This document shows, piece after piece, positions 42,391-49,927 of a stretch of DNA of 64,000 nucleotides (position 1 is the first letter of the stretch; each line of letters begins with the position of its first letter). A model generated the notes under the pieces. That model ran no database searches. It was not told the DNA's origin and saw only the letters and a list, made by a program, of their open reading frames with translations. The DNA comes from Anaerolineales bacterium. Its GTDB lineage: Bacteria > Chloroflexota > Anaerolineae > 4572-78 > J111. Both the position numbers and the translations under genes were made by a program. The DNA is taken from the NCBI GenBank assembly GCA_020634855.1, contig JACKAU010000020.1:1-64000 (forward strand), given 5' to 3'.

Positions 42391-43677
42391 ATGAATATCA
42401 CTAATTCAGAAAAACTTTTTAAAGCAGCCCAAGAGGTCATTCCCGGCGGAGTCAACTCACCGGCCCGCGCCTTTAGAGCGGTGGGCGGTCAGCCCATTTT
42501 TATCGATCATGCCGAAGGGGCGTTTTTGTGGGATGTTGATGGCAATCGCTATGTTGATTATGTACTCAGTTGGGGGCCGTTAATTTTGGGCCATGCCCAC
42601 CCGACGGTGGTGTCAGCCATCCAAAAAGCAGCCACACGAGGCACCAGCTACGGCGCGCCGACCGCCATCGAGACGGAACTGGCCGAATTGGTGTGTGAAC
42701 TTATTCCGTCGGCGGAGCAGGTGCGTTTTGTCAATTCCGGCACCGAAGCCACTATGAGCGTATTACGTTTAGCGCGGGCCTACACCGGCCGCAACAAAAT
42801 TATCAAACTTCAGGGTAACTATCACGGTCACGCCGATTTTTTGCTGGTTCAAGCCGGCTCCGGAGTAGCCACGCTCGGCTTGCCGGATAGCCCCGGCGTA
42901 CCGCCGGGCACCACCAAAGATACCTTGACCGCTCCCTACAATAATTTAGAAGCCATTGAAATTCTTTTTAACCAATTTGGCGAGGATATCGCGGCCATTA
43001 TTCTTGAGCCGGTGGCCGGGAACATGGGTCTTGTACCGCCAGTGGATGGTTATTTGGCCGGTTTGCGCCGGTTGTGTACTCAAAATGGCGCCTTGCTAAT
43101 TTTTGATGAAGTTATGACCGGCTTTCGGGTTGCGTTAGGTGGCGCGCAGGAATATTTTGGCGTCACCCCCGACTTGACGGCGCTGGGCAAAGTGATTGGC
43201 GGCGGCTTGCCGGTGGGGGCTTACGCCGGTCAGAAAGAAATTATGCAGACGGTCGCGCCGGCCGGGCCGATGTACCAGGCCGGTACGCTTAGCGGCAATC
43301 CGCTGGCCATGACCGCCGGTCTAATGACTTTGAAGGGGTTGGTCGAACCGGGTGTTTTTGAAACCCTGGTTGAGAGTACAACCAAATTATGCGAGGGTAT
43401 AAACGCTGCTGCTGAAGCCGCCGGAGTGTCGCTTTACCCAACCCAGGCCGGCACGATGTTCTGCTTTTTCTTCAGCAACGAGCCGGTGGTTGATTGGGAC
43501 ACGGCGGCTAAAAGTAATGTGGATCTGTTTGCCAAATTTTTCCGAGCCATGTTGGAACGCGGCGTCTATTTCCCTCCATCGCAGTTCGAGTCGTGGTTTC
43601 TATCGACGGCCCACACTGAGGAGGCGATTGTCGCCACGGTGCAGGCCGCCCAAACGGCGTTTCGAGAGATTGCTTGA
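42391..43677 (+). CDS. hemL: glutamate-1-semialdehyde 2,1-aminomutase
   Basis: This 428-residue PLP enzyme makes 5-aminolevulinate by the C5 pathway. The N-terminus (EVIPGGVNSPARAFRAVGG) and GTEATMSVLRLARAYTGRNK are characteristic. The PLP lysine is Lys267 in ALGKVIGGGLPVGAY. ATG 42391 was chosen because GAAAGG lies seven bases upstream. The in-frame ATG-like codon at 42295 falls inside the repeat region and adds a non-homologous 32-residue extension. Its presence means the organism makes aminolevulinate from glutamyl-tRNA, though hemA is not in the window. Confidence 0.94.
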   Translation: MNITNSEKLFKAAQEVIPGGVNSPARAFRAVGGQPIFIDHAEGAFLWDVDGNRYVDYVLSWGPLILGHAHPTVVSAIQKAATRGTSYGAPTAIETELAELVCELIPSAEQVRFVNSGTEATMSVLRLARAYTGRNKIIKLQGNYHGHADFLLVQAGSGVATLGLPDSPGVPPGTTKDTLTAPYNNLEAIEILFNQFGEDIAAIILEPVAGNMGLVPPVDGYLAGLRRLCTQNGALLIFDEVMTGFRVALGGAQEYFGVTPDLTALGKVIGGGLPVGAYAGQKEIMQTVAPAGPMYQAGTLSGNPLAMTAGLMTLKGLVEPGVFETLVESTTKLCEGINAAAEAAGVSLYPTQAGTMFCFFFSNEPVVDWDTAAKSNVDLFAKFFRAMLERGVYFPPSQFESWFLSTAHTEEAIVATVQAAQTAFREIA

Positions 43678-43738
43678 GCTTAGGAATGGAAAATTAATAA
43701 CTTCCCCATTTCGGTAAACAGCCAAGGGTAATTAGTAG

Positions 43739-43785
43739 TTGGTAAATGGTAATTAGAGAGTGAATAACCAATTACCATTTACCAA
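43739..43785. repeat. palindromic intergenic repeat after hemL
   Basis: TTGGTAAATGGTAATT (43739-43754) and AATTACCATTTACCAA (43770-43785) are perfect 16-bp arms around a 15-base spacer. A further partial copy of the motif (GGGTAATTAG) precedes it. It lies between the convergent ends of hemL and kynU and has no T-run. Confidence 0.85.
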
Positions 43786-43807
43786 TTACCTCAACTCAAA
43801 TGCGGCA

Positions 43808-43831
43808 GTTATTTAATTCTCGATCCTTAGG
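43808..43831 (+). repeat. 24-bp dispersed repeat, copy 2
   Basis: GTTATTTAATTCTCGATCCTTAGG matches 40622-40645 with three differences. This copy overlaps the stop codon of kynU (43827-43829), so insertion of the repeat may have set the C-terminus of that protein. Confidence 0.65.
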
Positions 43832-45110
43832 TTACCGCCGCTCGCTCCGCCGAATACGCTTCATAGAGTCGTTCGGTGACAATGGTTTTGAGGCGCTCCA
43901 TCGCCCGGTGGATGTCGGTAAAACTGTTGTAGAGCGGGGCCACGCCGCAGCGAAGGTTATCAGGTTCACGGAAATCCGGAATAACCCGGAGCGCCGGCGG
44001 CTCGGCTTCGATCAAGGCGCGATTGATACGGTAGGCTTCAGGGTGGCGCAGCGATACGTGCGAACCGCGCCGGTCGGCCTGTCTAGGCGAACCAACGGAG
44101 AACCCTAGGGGAGTCAACCAGCGGTCGGCTAGAAAAATCAGATATTCCGTTTGCGCCATACTCTTGGCCCGCAGCCGGTCGATGCCCGCGGCCAATAGCA
44201 GCTCGACGGCCGGTGCGATGGCTTTGAGTGAAAGTACCGGCGGCGTGCCGACCCAAAAGCGGCCGATGTTGGGAGCCGGGGTATAATCCAGATCGAACGT
44301 AAAGGGATTGGCTGCCCCTAGCCAGCCCCAAATGGGCTGACGCAGCGCTGTCTGTAGATCCCGCCGGACATACAAAAAGGCGGGCGCGCCGGGGCCACCG
44401 TTGAGATATTTGTAGGTACACCCCACGGCTAAATCGACCCCCGCGCCGTTTAAATCGACCGGTACGGCGCCAACGGAGTGACTCAAATCCCACAGCATTA
44501 AAGCCCCCGCCCGGTGCGCTTGTTCAGTGACAGCGGCCATATCGTACATAAATGCGCTCTTGAAGGCCACGTGAGTCAAACTTACCAAGGCGGTCTCCAC
44601 ATCGATCGCGGCTGTAATCGCTTCCGGGGCGATGGTCAGGCGGTCACCGGAAGGGATCAGTTCCAGCCGGTGCTGCTGCTCTAGTAGATCGATGACGCCC
44701 TGGATGATATACAAATCCGATGGAAAATTAAAGACATCACTGACGATTTTGGTTCGGCCGGGTCTGGCTTTGAGTGCGGCGACCACGAGTTTAAAGAGGT
44801 TGACCGAAGTTGAGTCGGTGACGATGACTTCGTCCGCCTCAGCGCCGATCAATTGGGCGATTTTTGCGCCAAGCTCGAACGGGGCTTGAATCCACCCCTC
44901 GTTCCAGCCCCGAATGAGACGCTGCCCCCAGGCTTCACCGATGGCAGCCTGCATCAACGGGTCGGTGCGTTTGGGCAGTCGTCCCAGCGAGTTGCCGTCA
45001 AGATAAATGAGATCAGGGTCGGCGATGACAAACTCGTCTCGGAATGGAGCGAGTTGGTCCTGGCTATCCAGCGTTTGAGCCAGTTCGATCTGGGTGTTGG
45101 CGAAGTCCAT
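43827..45110 (-). CDS. kynU: kynureninase
   Basis: This 427-residue PLP enzyme splits kynurenine or 3-hydroxykynurenine into (hydroxy)anthranilate and alanine. The N-terminus PDLIYLDGNSLGRLPKRT and the active-site region VGCTYKYLNGGPGAPAFLYV, with the PLP lysine, are typical. WDLSHSVGAVPVDLNG contains the PLP-binding Asp. The length is normal. No other kynurenine-pathway gene (dioxygenase, formamidase) is nearby, so it may serve tryptophan salvage or NAD synthesis with partners elsewhere. The aldo/keto reductase upstream is 11 bases away. Confidence 0.92.
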   Translation of the reverse strand: MDFANTQIELAQTLDSQDQLAPFRDEFVIADPDLIYLDGNSLGRLPKRTDPLMQAAIGEAWGQRLIRGWNEGWIQAPFELGAKIAQLIGAEADEVIVTDSTSVNLFKLVVAALKARPGRTKIVSDVFNFPSDLYIIQGVIDLLEQQHRLELIPSGDRLTIAPEAITAAIDVETALVSLTHVAFKSAFMYDMAAVTEQAHRAGALMLWDLSHSVGAVPVDLNGAGVDLAVGCTYKYLNGGPGAPAFLYVRRDLQTALRQPIWGWLGAANPFTFDLDYTPAPNIGRFWVGTPPVLSLKAIAPAVELLLAAGIDRLRAKSMAQTEYLIFLADRWLTPLGFSVGSPRQADRRGSHVSLRHPEAYRINRALIEAEPPALRVIPDFREPDNLRCGVAPLYNSFTDIHRAMERLKTIVTERLYEAYSAERAAVT

Positions 45111-45121
45111 AGTACGCTCTC

Positions 45122-46090
45122 CTAGGTTGGGCTGGGCAACCCGTCGAGCCTGGTTTTTTCTGCAGCGGACAGGGTGATGTCGATGCTTTTGAGTGACTCG
45201 GCCAGTTGTGAGACTCGGTTAGCGCCCACAATGGCGGACGTTACCGTTGGATTGGCTAAAATCCAGGCCAAAGCGATTTGAGCGATTGAGGCCTCGTGCT
45301 GCTGACCAATCTCATCCAGGGCGTCGATAATCGCGTAACCTTGATCGTTCATATAGGGTTTCATACGGGTGTTACCGTAGCCCCGGCTTTGGGCGGGGAT
45401 TTCGCCGGTGCGTTTGTATTTGCCGGTCAGAAAGCCGCCGGCCAAAGGACTATAAGGGATGACGCCCAGCCCTTCTGCTCGGCAGAGACCCATCATTTCC
45501 CTTTCATATTCGAGGCGATGGACCAGATTATAGTGCGGTTGAACCGACTCGTAACGCGCTAAGTTATTCTCGGTGCTGACGGTGAGCGCCTGGCGAAGCT
45601 GCGTGGGCGTGTGATTGGAGCAGCCAATGTAGCGCACTTTACCCTGAGTAATCATCTCTTCGTAGGCCCGTAATGTTTCCTCGATAGGGGTGTCCTCATC
45701 GGGCCAGTGGCTTTGGTAGAGGTCGATGGTTTCAACTTGCAGCCGCTTCAGGCTGTCTTCAACGGCTCGCAGCAGGTGTTTGCGGCTGAGGCCTTCGCCG
45801 TCGGGTCCGTCCCACATGCGGCCTCGGGCTTTGGTGGCGATGATGATTTTATCCCGAACTTGGCGCGAAACCAGCCAATCGCCAATCCAGGCTTCGGAGA
45901 CGCCGCCGTCATTATTATCGGCCCAAAAGGAATAGATGTCGGCCGTATCGAAAAAATTAATGCCGTTTTCAAGGGCAAAATCCATAATGGCGAATGATGT
46001 CTCTTTATCCGCCGTCCAGCCCATTGTCATAGTTCCTAAACAAAAGCGGGATACATTTAGATCGGTTTTGCCAAGCATTTGGTAGTGCAT
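45122..46090 (-). CDS. aldo/keto reductase
   Basis: This 322-residue NADPH-dependent TIM-barrel oxidoreductase has the start MHYQMLGKTDLNVSRFCLGTM in reduced form. The catalytic tetrad parts are visible: FFDTADIYS (Asp, Tyr) and YQSHWPDEDTPIEETL (His). The cofactor-binding end is seen in TSAIVGANRVSQLAESL. It resembles the YajO/IolS-type family, with broad or unknown substrates. The gene stands 11 bases ahead of kynU on the same strand, so they are probably co-transcribed. A functional link is not established. Confidence 0.88.
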   Translation of the reverse strand: MHYQMLGKTDLNVSRFCLGTMTMGWTADKETSFAIMDFALENGINFFDTADIYSFWADNNDGGVSEAWIGDWLVSRQVRDKIIIATKARGRMWDGPDGEGLSRKHLLRAVEDSLKRLQVETIDLYQSHWPDEDTPIEETLRAYEEMITQGKVRYIGCSNHTPTQLRQALTVSTENNLARYESVQPHYNLVHRLEYEREMMGLCRAEGLGVIPYSPLAGGFLTGKYKRTGEIPAQSRGYGNTRMKPYMNDQGYAIIDALDEIGQQHEASIAQIALAWILANPTVTSAIVGANRVSQLAESLKSIDITLSAAEKTRLDGLPSPT

Positions 46091-46191
46091 TAGTATTTTT
46101 CACCTCATTGTGTATAGTGATAAAGAAGCAATGTGCTGCGAACAATAGCTTCTGTGCAATTTATCACGAGAGTATAGCACGAATCAAAATT

Positions 46192-46208
46192 GTCGCCATA
46201 TTGGCGAC
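46192..46208. promoter_or_regulatory. inverted repeat in divergent promoter region
   Basis: GTCGCCA-TAT-TGGCGAC is a perfect 7-bp inverted repeat with a 3-base spacer. It lies in the 184-base gap between the divergent aldo/keto reductase and GNAT genes. The size and position suit a dimeric regulator site acting on either or both genes. Confidence 0.45.
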
Positions 46209-46274
46209 GTTGTTTGGATATCAGGCTAATAGGTCTTTGATGACAGGATTGGCTTGAGGTGTAAAGGTTTAGGT

Positions 46275-46805
46275 ATGGAGAGCCTCGGCAGTTTTACAAC
46301 GCGTGCGGGAAAACAGATCAATTTTAGATATGTTCAAAAAGATGATGCAGCTCTCTTGGTTGATCTGTTTAACCATTTGTCTTTTGAGGCTAAACGGTTG
46401 CGATTTCATCTGTATACCGACAAACTGCCCAAAGAGCGGATTTGGAAAGAGGCGATGGCCTTATCGAATCTGAATCCGGCGCTACAAGTGGCGATTATAG
46501 CGACAACCATCGACGCGGACGGCCAAGAACACGCGGTCGGCGTAGTGCGGTTTGCCAGAGCCACGTCCAATGATACCGAAGCTGAGGTGGCGGTGGTGGT
46601 TAGGGATGATATTCAACGCAACGGCTTGGCGCGCAGACTGCTTGGAATTTTGGCTGAAAAAGCACGCCAGATGGGGATCACTCACTTCACCGGCTGGGTC
46701 TTGGCCGAGAATGTGCGGTTGATGAAGCTTATTGAGAAACTAAAACTGCCCGTCGAGTCTGAAATTCGTTACGGGCAGCGCAAAATTCGTATTCCCCTTA
46801 CCTGA
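46275..46805 (+). CDS. GNAT family N-acetyltransferase
   Basis: This 176-residue acetyl-CoA-dependent transferase has the core acetyl-CoA motif VVVRDDIQRNGLARRLLGIL (motif A, Q/RxxGxG/A type). The start was set at ATG 46275, with AAAGG seven bases upstream. The region DLFNHLSFEAKRLRFHLYTD near the N-terminus is like the GNAT domain found fused to acyl-CoA synthetases (Pat type), which acetylates protein lysines. As a stand-alone protein the substrate is not known. Confidence 0.85.
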   Translation: MESLGSFTTRAGKQINFRYVQKDDAALLVDLFNHLSFEAKRLRFHLYTDKLPKERIWKEAMALSNLNPALQVAIIATTIDADGQEHAVGVVRFARATSNDTEAEVAVVVRDDIQRNGLARRLLGILAEKARQMGITHFTGWVLAENVRLMKLIEKLKLPVESEIRYGQRKIRIPLT

Positions 46806-46875
46806 GGTGGAAATGGACACTCTTCAAATGTGACCGACCATGCCATTCGGCGGTCATTGGTCGGCCGTCGGGGGC

Positions 46876-47244
46876 TTAAGCCTCTGCAATGAATGCGGCC
46901 ACTTGATCGGCGAAGGTCCGGGCATTAATCGGCTTGGAAATAACCCCGTTACAGCCATAAGCCTGAGCCATCTCTCTGGCGGTATCTTCCGGCCAGGCAG
47001 TAACGGCTACAATAGGAATACCGGCTAACTCCGGCGTCCGTTTGAAAAAGGCTACCAGTGTTTGCCCATCAATATCCGGCAGCCCCAAATCGACCAAAAT
47101 CAGTTCGGGGATTTCATCGATAGCAGCCTGCAACCCACTCTCCCCATCATTGGCATGGATGATTTGGTGGTTTTTCGCTTCGAGGATTCGCCTTATCAGC
47201 AGGGCATTCTGTTCATTATCTTCAACCATTAATATCTTGCTAAT
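46876..47244 (-). CDS. stand-alone response regulator receiver protein
   Basis: This is a single CheY-like receiver domain. The acidic residues are in VEDNEQN, the phospho-acceptor Asp is in LILVDLGLPD, and the conserved Lys is in VISKPINA. There is no output domain, so it would act by protein-protein interaction. The first ATG (47229) cuts off the first beta strand. An in-frame ATT at 47242-47244 would restore the usual MSKILMVEDN start, with AGGTGA directly upstream; an in-frame TGA at 47248 blocks anything earlier. The coordinates use ATT; ATG 47229 (117 residues) is the conservative alternative. Confidence 0.8.
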   Translation of the reverse strand: MSKILMVEDNEQNALLIRRILEAKNHQIIHANDGESGLQAAIDEIPELILVDLGLPDIDGQTLVAFFKRTPELAGIPIVAVTAWPEDTAREMAQAYGCNGVISKPINARTFADQVAAFIAEA

Positions 47245-47330
47245 GATTCACCTACGTTATTCTACTGAATTTTTACCGATGGAGTCCAGTATATCACGGT
47301 AAAGAAAAAGGTAAAAGTTTGCCGTGAAAT

Positions 47331-47663
47331 TTACTCAACCTCAAAGCCGGGCCAGCCAAATTTCCTCAAATCTACCTTCCCACGCGCATCGAACGCGATC
47401 CCTTCTGCCTCCAAGATTTGGCGTTGAAGAGCGCTGCCAATGCCACCGGAGCGCGGACTGATCTTGCCCTGGCTGTTGATAACGCGCTGCCAGGGGACAT
47501 CGGTATTGGGACCGAGCGCGGCCAACGCATAGCCGACCATTCGCGCCGTACAGCCGTCCACCAGCCCGGCAATTTGACCATAAGTTGCCACTTGACCGGC
47601 GGGAACGTGCCGGATGACGAGATAAATTCTTTCGTATAGAGGGATTTCTGGGGGAAAGTCCAT
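47331..47663 (-). CDS. alkyltransferase-like protein (MGMT family, no active cysteine)
   Basis: This 110-residue protein of the O6-alkylguanine DNA alkyltransferase family consists only of the DNA-binding domain. The helix-turn-helix and arginine finger region reads GQIAGLVDGCTARMVGYALAAL. The active-site motif PCHRV is replaced by PWQRV, with Trp for the acceptor Cys. This is the hallmark of alkyltransferase-like (ATL, YbaZ-type) proteins. They do not repair lesions themselves but flag O6-alkylguanine for nucleotide excision repair. The lipoprotein gene ends 12 bases upstream. Confidence 0.88.
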   Translation of the reverse strand: MDFPPEIPLYERIYLVIRHVPAGQVATYGQIAGLVDGCTARMVGYALAALGPNTDVPWQRVINSQGKISPRSGGIGSALQRQILEAEGIAFDARGKVDLRKFGWPGFEVE

Positions 47664-47675
47664 GGGCAGGAGCCT

Positions 47676-48809
47676 TTACGGTTCTTTTGTTTCGATCTTG
47701 TCAGGCGCGAGGAAGGTGAAGCTCCTCTGCATCGGGTTAAACCAAATGAGTGCGGCCTCGTAAATGTCAGTCGGAGCAGTAAACACAATTTTGTGCATTT
47801 GGCCTTTGTTAACCGCCGTAATGACCGATCCGGCAATATCGCGGCCCTGGTCATCCGTATACAAAAAATCGATAGTAGCGCCGGTGACATCCGCCACCGG
47901 GAACGGTTTAGGTGGTAAACTTTGCATATTTTCGACCGTTTTCGATAAAGTCTCGATATGTTCCGTGGCGGCTTTTTCGGCAGCTTGAGGATCGATCGCC
48001 GCGTTCGGCCAGCTAAACTTACTGGCGGTAAACATCATCCCGGTGTCCTTATGACCCACTGCAATCGAATTCTCTTGCTGTTCCAAAATGTCCCAATCGT
48101 TGGCGTAAACAAAGCCAAACTCCTGACTCTTGGGGCCGATTAACGTCCATTCCGGTTCCGTGGTCGGCTGGACAGTGGCCAAATCAGAGTCGGTATCAAG
48201 GGGAGTGAACTTATTGGCCAGGGCCTGCAACTGACCGCCGTAAGCCGCCCAATTCTCTTCCGGAGCGCTGACGTGAACAATAAAAATAATGGTGTCAGTC
48301 TGAAAAAGTCGTAGTTCACTGGTGGTCGGCCCCAAATTCGGATCGATAGTGGAAAACTGAGCAACGACCGCGCCGTCAGGCTCGGTGGTCTGGCTAATAG
48401 GGTGGAAATCGGCGGTTTCGTCAAAAAAGTTGCGAGCCACAAAGGTAACCAGATAGTGGTTGAGGTCTTCTTCAGTGTAGATTTGACCGGCGTCTTCAAA
48501 GAAGACACTGTACCCGGCGCGATTGTTGGGTTCCAGAAATATAACGCCGTCAGACCGTTCAACAACCTCCCAATCAGCAGGATACTCGGCTGAAAAACGC
48601 TGGCTTGGATGAATATAGGGCTGCAAGGCGTCGAAATCGACCCTAAGGGCCGATGATGGGGTGATGGTGACGGATACCGGGGAGGGCGTAACCATCGCCG
48701 GGGGGGAATCGACGGCTGGACTGCTACAGGCTTGAAGCATACCAAAAATGACAAAAAGTAGGGCTTGGCCCACGTGGTGGGTAAATTTGCCGGAGTGTTG
48801 GTAACTCAT
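47676..48809 (-). CDS. putative lipoprotein, 377 aa
   Basis: This protein begins MSYQHSGKFTHHVGQALLFV, with a hydrophobic core ending in GMLQACSS, a plausible lipobox for lipid modification of the Cys. A Pro/Ser/Thr-rich spacer follows. Two similar segments, FSAEYPADWEVVERSDGVIFLEP and FGFVYANDWDILEQQENSIAVGH, resemble PsbP/DUF1795-like units, so the protein may contain two such domains. It should sit outside the membrane. ATG 48809 was preferred over 48884, because the earlier start puts 25 hydrophilic residues before the signal sequence. The function is unknown. Confidence 0.65.
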   Translation of the reverse strand: MSYQHSGKFTHHVGQALLFVIFGMLQACSSPAVDSPPAMVTPSPVSVTITPSSALRVDFDALQPYIHPSQRFSAEYPADWEVVERSDGVIFLEPNNRAGYSVFFEDAGQIYTEEDLNHYLVTFVARNFFDETADFHPISQTTEPDGAVVAQFSTIDPNLGPTTSELRLFQTDTIIFIVHVSAPEENWAAYGGQLQALANKFTPLDTDSDLATVQPTTEPEWTLIGPKSQEFGFVYANDWDILEQQENSIAVGHKDTGMMFTASKFSWPNAAIDPQAAEKAATEHIETLSKTVENMQSLPPKPFPVADVTGATIDFLYTDDQGRDIAGSVITAVNKGQMHKIVFTAPTDIYEAALIWFNPMQRSFTFLAPDKIETKEP

Positions 48810-48900
48810 AAGTATCTTGATTGTTTGGTGATTGGCGCTTAAACCATAGGCGCAAGTTTTATCTTGAGTAAAAACGCCGGTCACCTGGCTTGCTCTACAA

Positions 48901-48925
48901 AAAAAGCACCGAGCCGGTGCTTTTT
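48901..48925 (-). terminator. rho-independent terminator (minus strand regulator)
   Basis: AAAAAGCACCG-AGC-CGGTGCTTTTT is symmetrical, so it functions in either direction. Given the gene order it ends the transcript of the OmpR-type regulator that stops at 48947. Confidence 0.9.
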
Positions 48926-48946
48926 CGTATCGCGGTCGTTACTGGG

Positions 48947-49603
48947 TTAGCTACAGTCAGTCGAAAAACGATACCCGACACCGCGAACGGTAATCAGATA
49001 TTTGGGTTTGCTGGGATTGTCTTCAATTTTTTCCCGTAGCCAGCGAATATGAACGTCGAGCGTCCGCGTATCGCCCATGTAGTCGGTTTCCCAGACTTCT
49101 TTCATGATGGTTTTCCGCTTAAGAATTTGGTTGGTGTGGTCAACCAATATCTTAAGCAGTTTGAACTCTTTAGGGGTTAGCGAAAACTGATCTTGGCCGC
49201 GAAGAATGGTCTGTTTTTGGAAATCAATGATTAAGGTCGGGAGCCGGAGGAATCGGTCTTTTTGGTTAACGGCCGCTTCCTGGATTCGCTGATCTAATTC
49301 CTGAACCTGACCGGAGTCTATCAAAATAAGGCTGTTATCCGGTATGGCCTGATTTTGCGTTTCAACGCCAACCACAATGCAAGGGACACCCAGTTCCGTC
49401 TTATCGAGCGCTTCTTTAAAGTCGATAACATTAAGACTGTGAGCGGGATTTAAAACAATAAGGTTGGGCCAGACTGATAATATTTTCTGGGCCGCCGACG
49501 ATGGCGTATGAGCTAAACAAACCTCATACCCGCCCTCTTCCAAGCTGTACAACAACGATGTATTTGGATCTAAGTCATGATTTTCAACAAGCAAAACATG
49601 CAT
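48947..49603 (-). CDS. OmpR-type winged-helix regulator with degenerate receiver
   Basis: This 218-residue transcription factor has a C-terminal trans_reg_C winged helix (about 120-215: FSLTPKEFKLLKILVDH, then TLDVHIRWLREKI and VRGVGYRF). The N-terminal domain has the receiver fold start (VLLVENHD), but the phospho-acceptor position reads LIVLNPAHS, so Asp is replaced by Asn. It is therefore likely to act independently of phosphorylation. ATG 49603 was chosen because GAGGGGGA lies about ten bases upstream; an earlier GTG at 49630 is possible. No kinase is adjacent. Confidence 0.85.
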   Translation of the reverse strand: MHVLLVENHDLDPNTSLLYSLEEGGYEVCLAHTPSSAAQKILSVWPNLIVLNPAHSLNVIDFKEALDKTELGVPCIVVGVETQNQAIPDNSLILIDSGQVQELDQRIQEAAVNQKDRFLRLPTLIIDFQKQTILRGQDQFSLTPKEFKLLKILVDHTNQILKRKTIMKEVWETDYMGDTRTLDVHIRWLREKIEDNPSKPKYLITVRGVGYRFSTDCS

Positions 49604-49927
49604 GGTAAAAATATCCCCCTCGACTACCAACGCCTCTAAGGATTGTAAATTAATAACTACCGTATTTTATCGGTTCGATATACCCAAGTACAGTTAAATG
49701 CGCCGGAATTGGCCATCCGACGATAGGAAAAAAGGTAGTCATTCTTATTCCTCACCTGAAGACGAAAGAATATTATATTCAATTATGGCCTGGATTGCAA
49801 AGTGGTCTGTTTAGACCAAACAATTCTCAATTTGGCCAGACCTAACAGATTATGTCCAAAATTTTGCAACGAAAATGATTTTAGAACGAAAAATTGTCAT
49901 CATTAGGACGGATTTAACGAAAATTAG
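49604..49927. other. AT-rich intergenic region
   Basis: This is a 324-bp gap between tilS and the OmpR-type regulator, both on the minus strand. It should hold the regulator's promoter. No clear -35/-10 pair, gene or strong hairpin was identified. Confidence 0.4.

Noticed and set aside
43739..43785. Palindrome after hemL as a terminator
   Set aside because: No T-run on either side and an AT-rich stem with a long loop; classified as an intergenic repeat.
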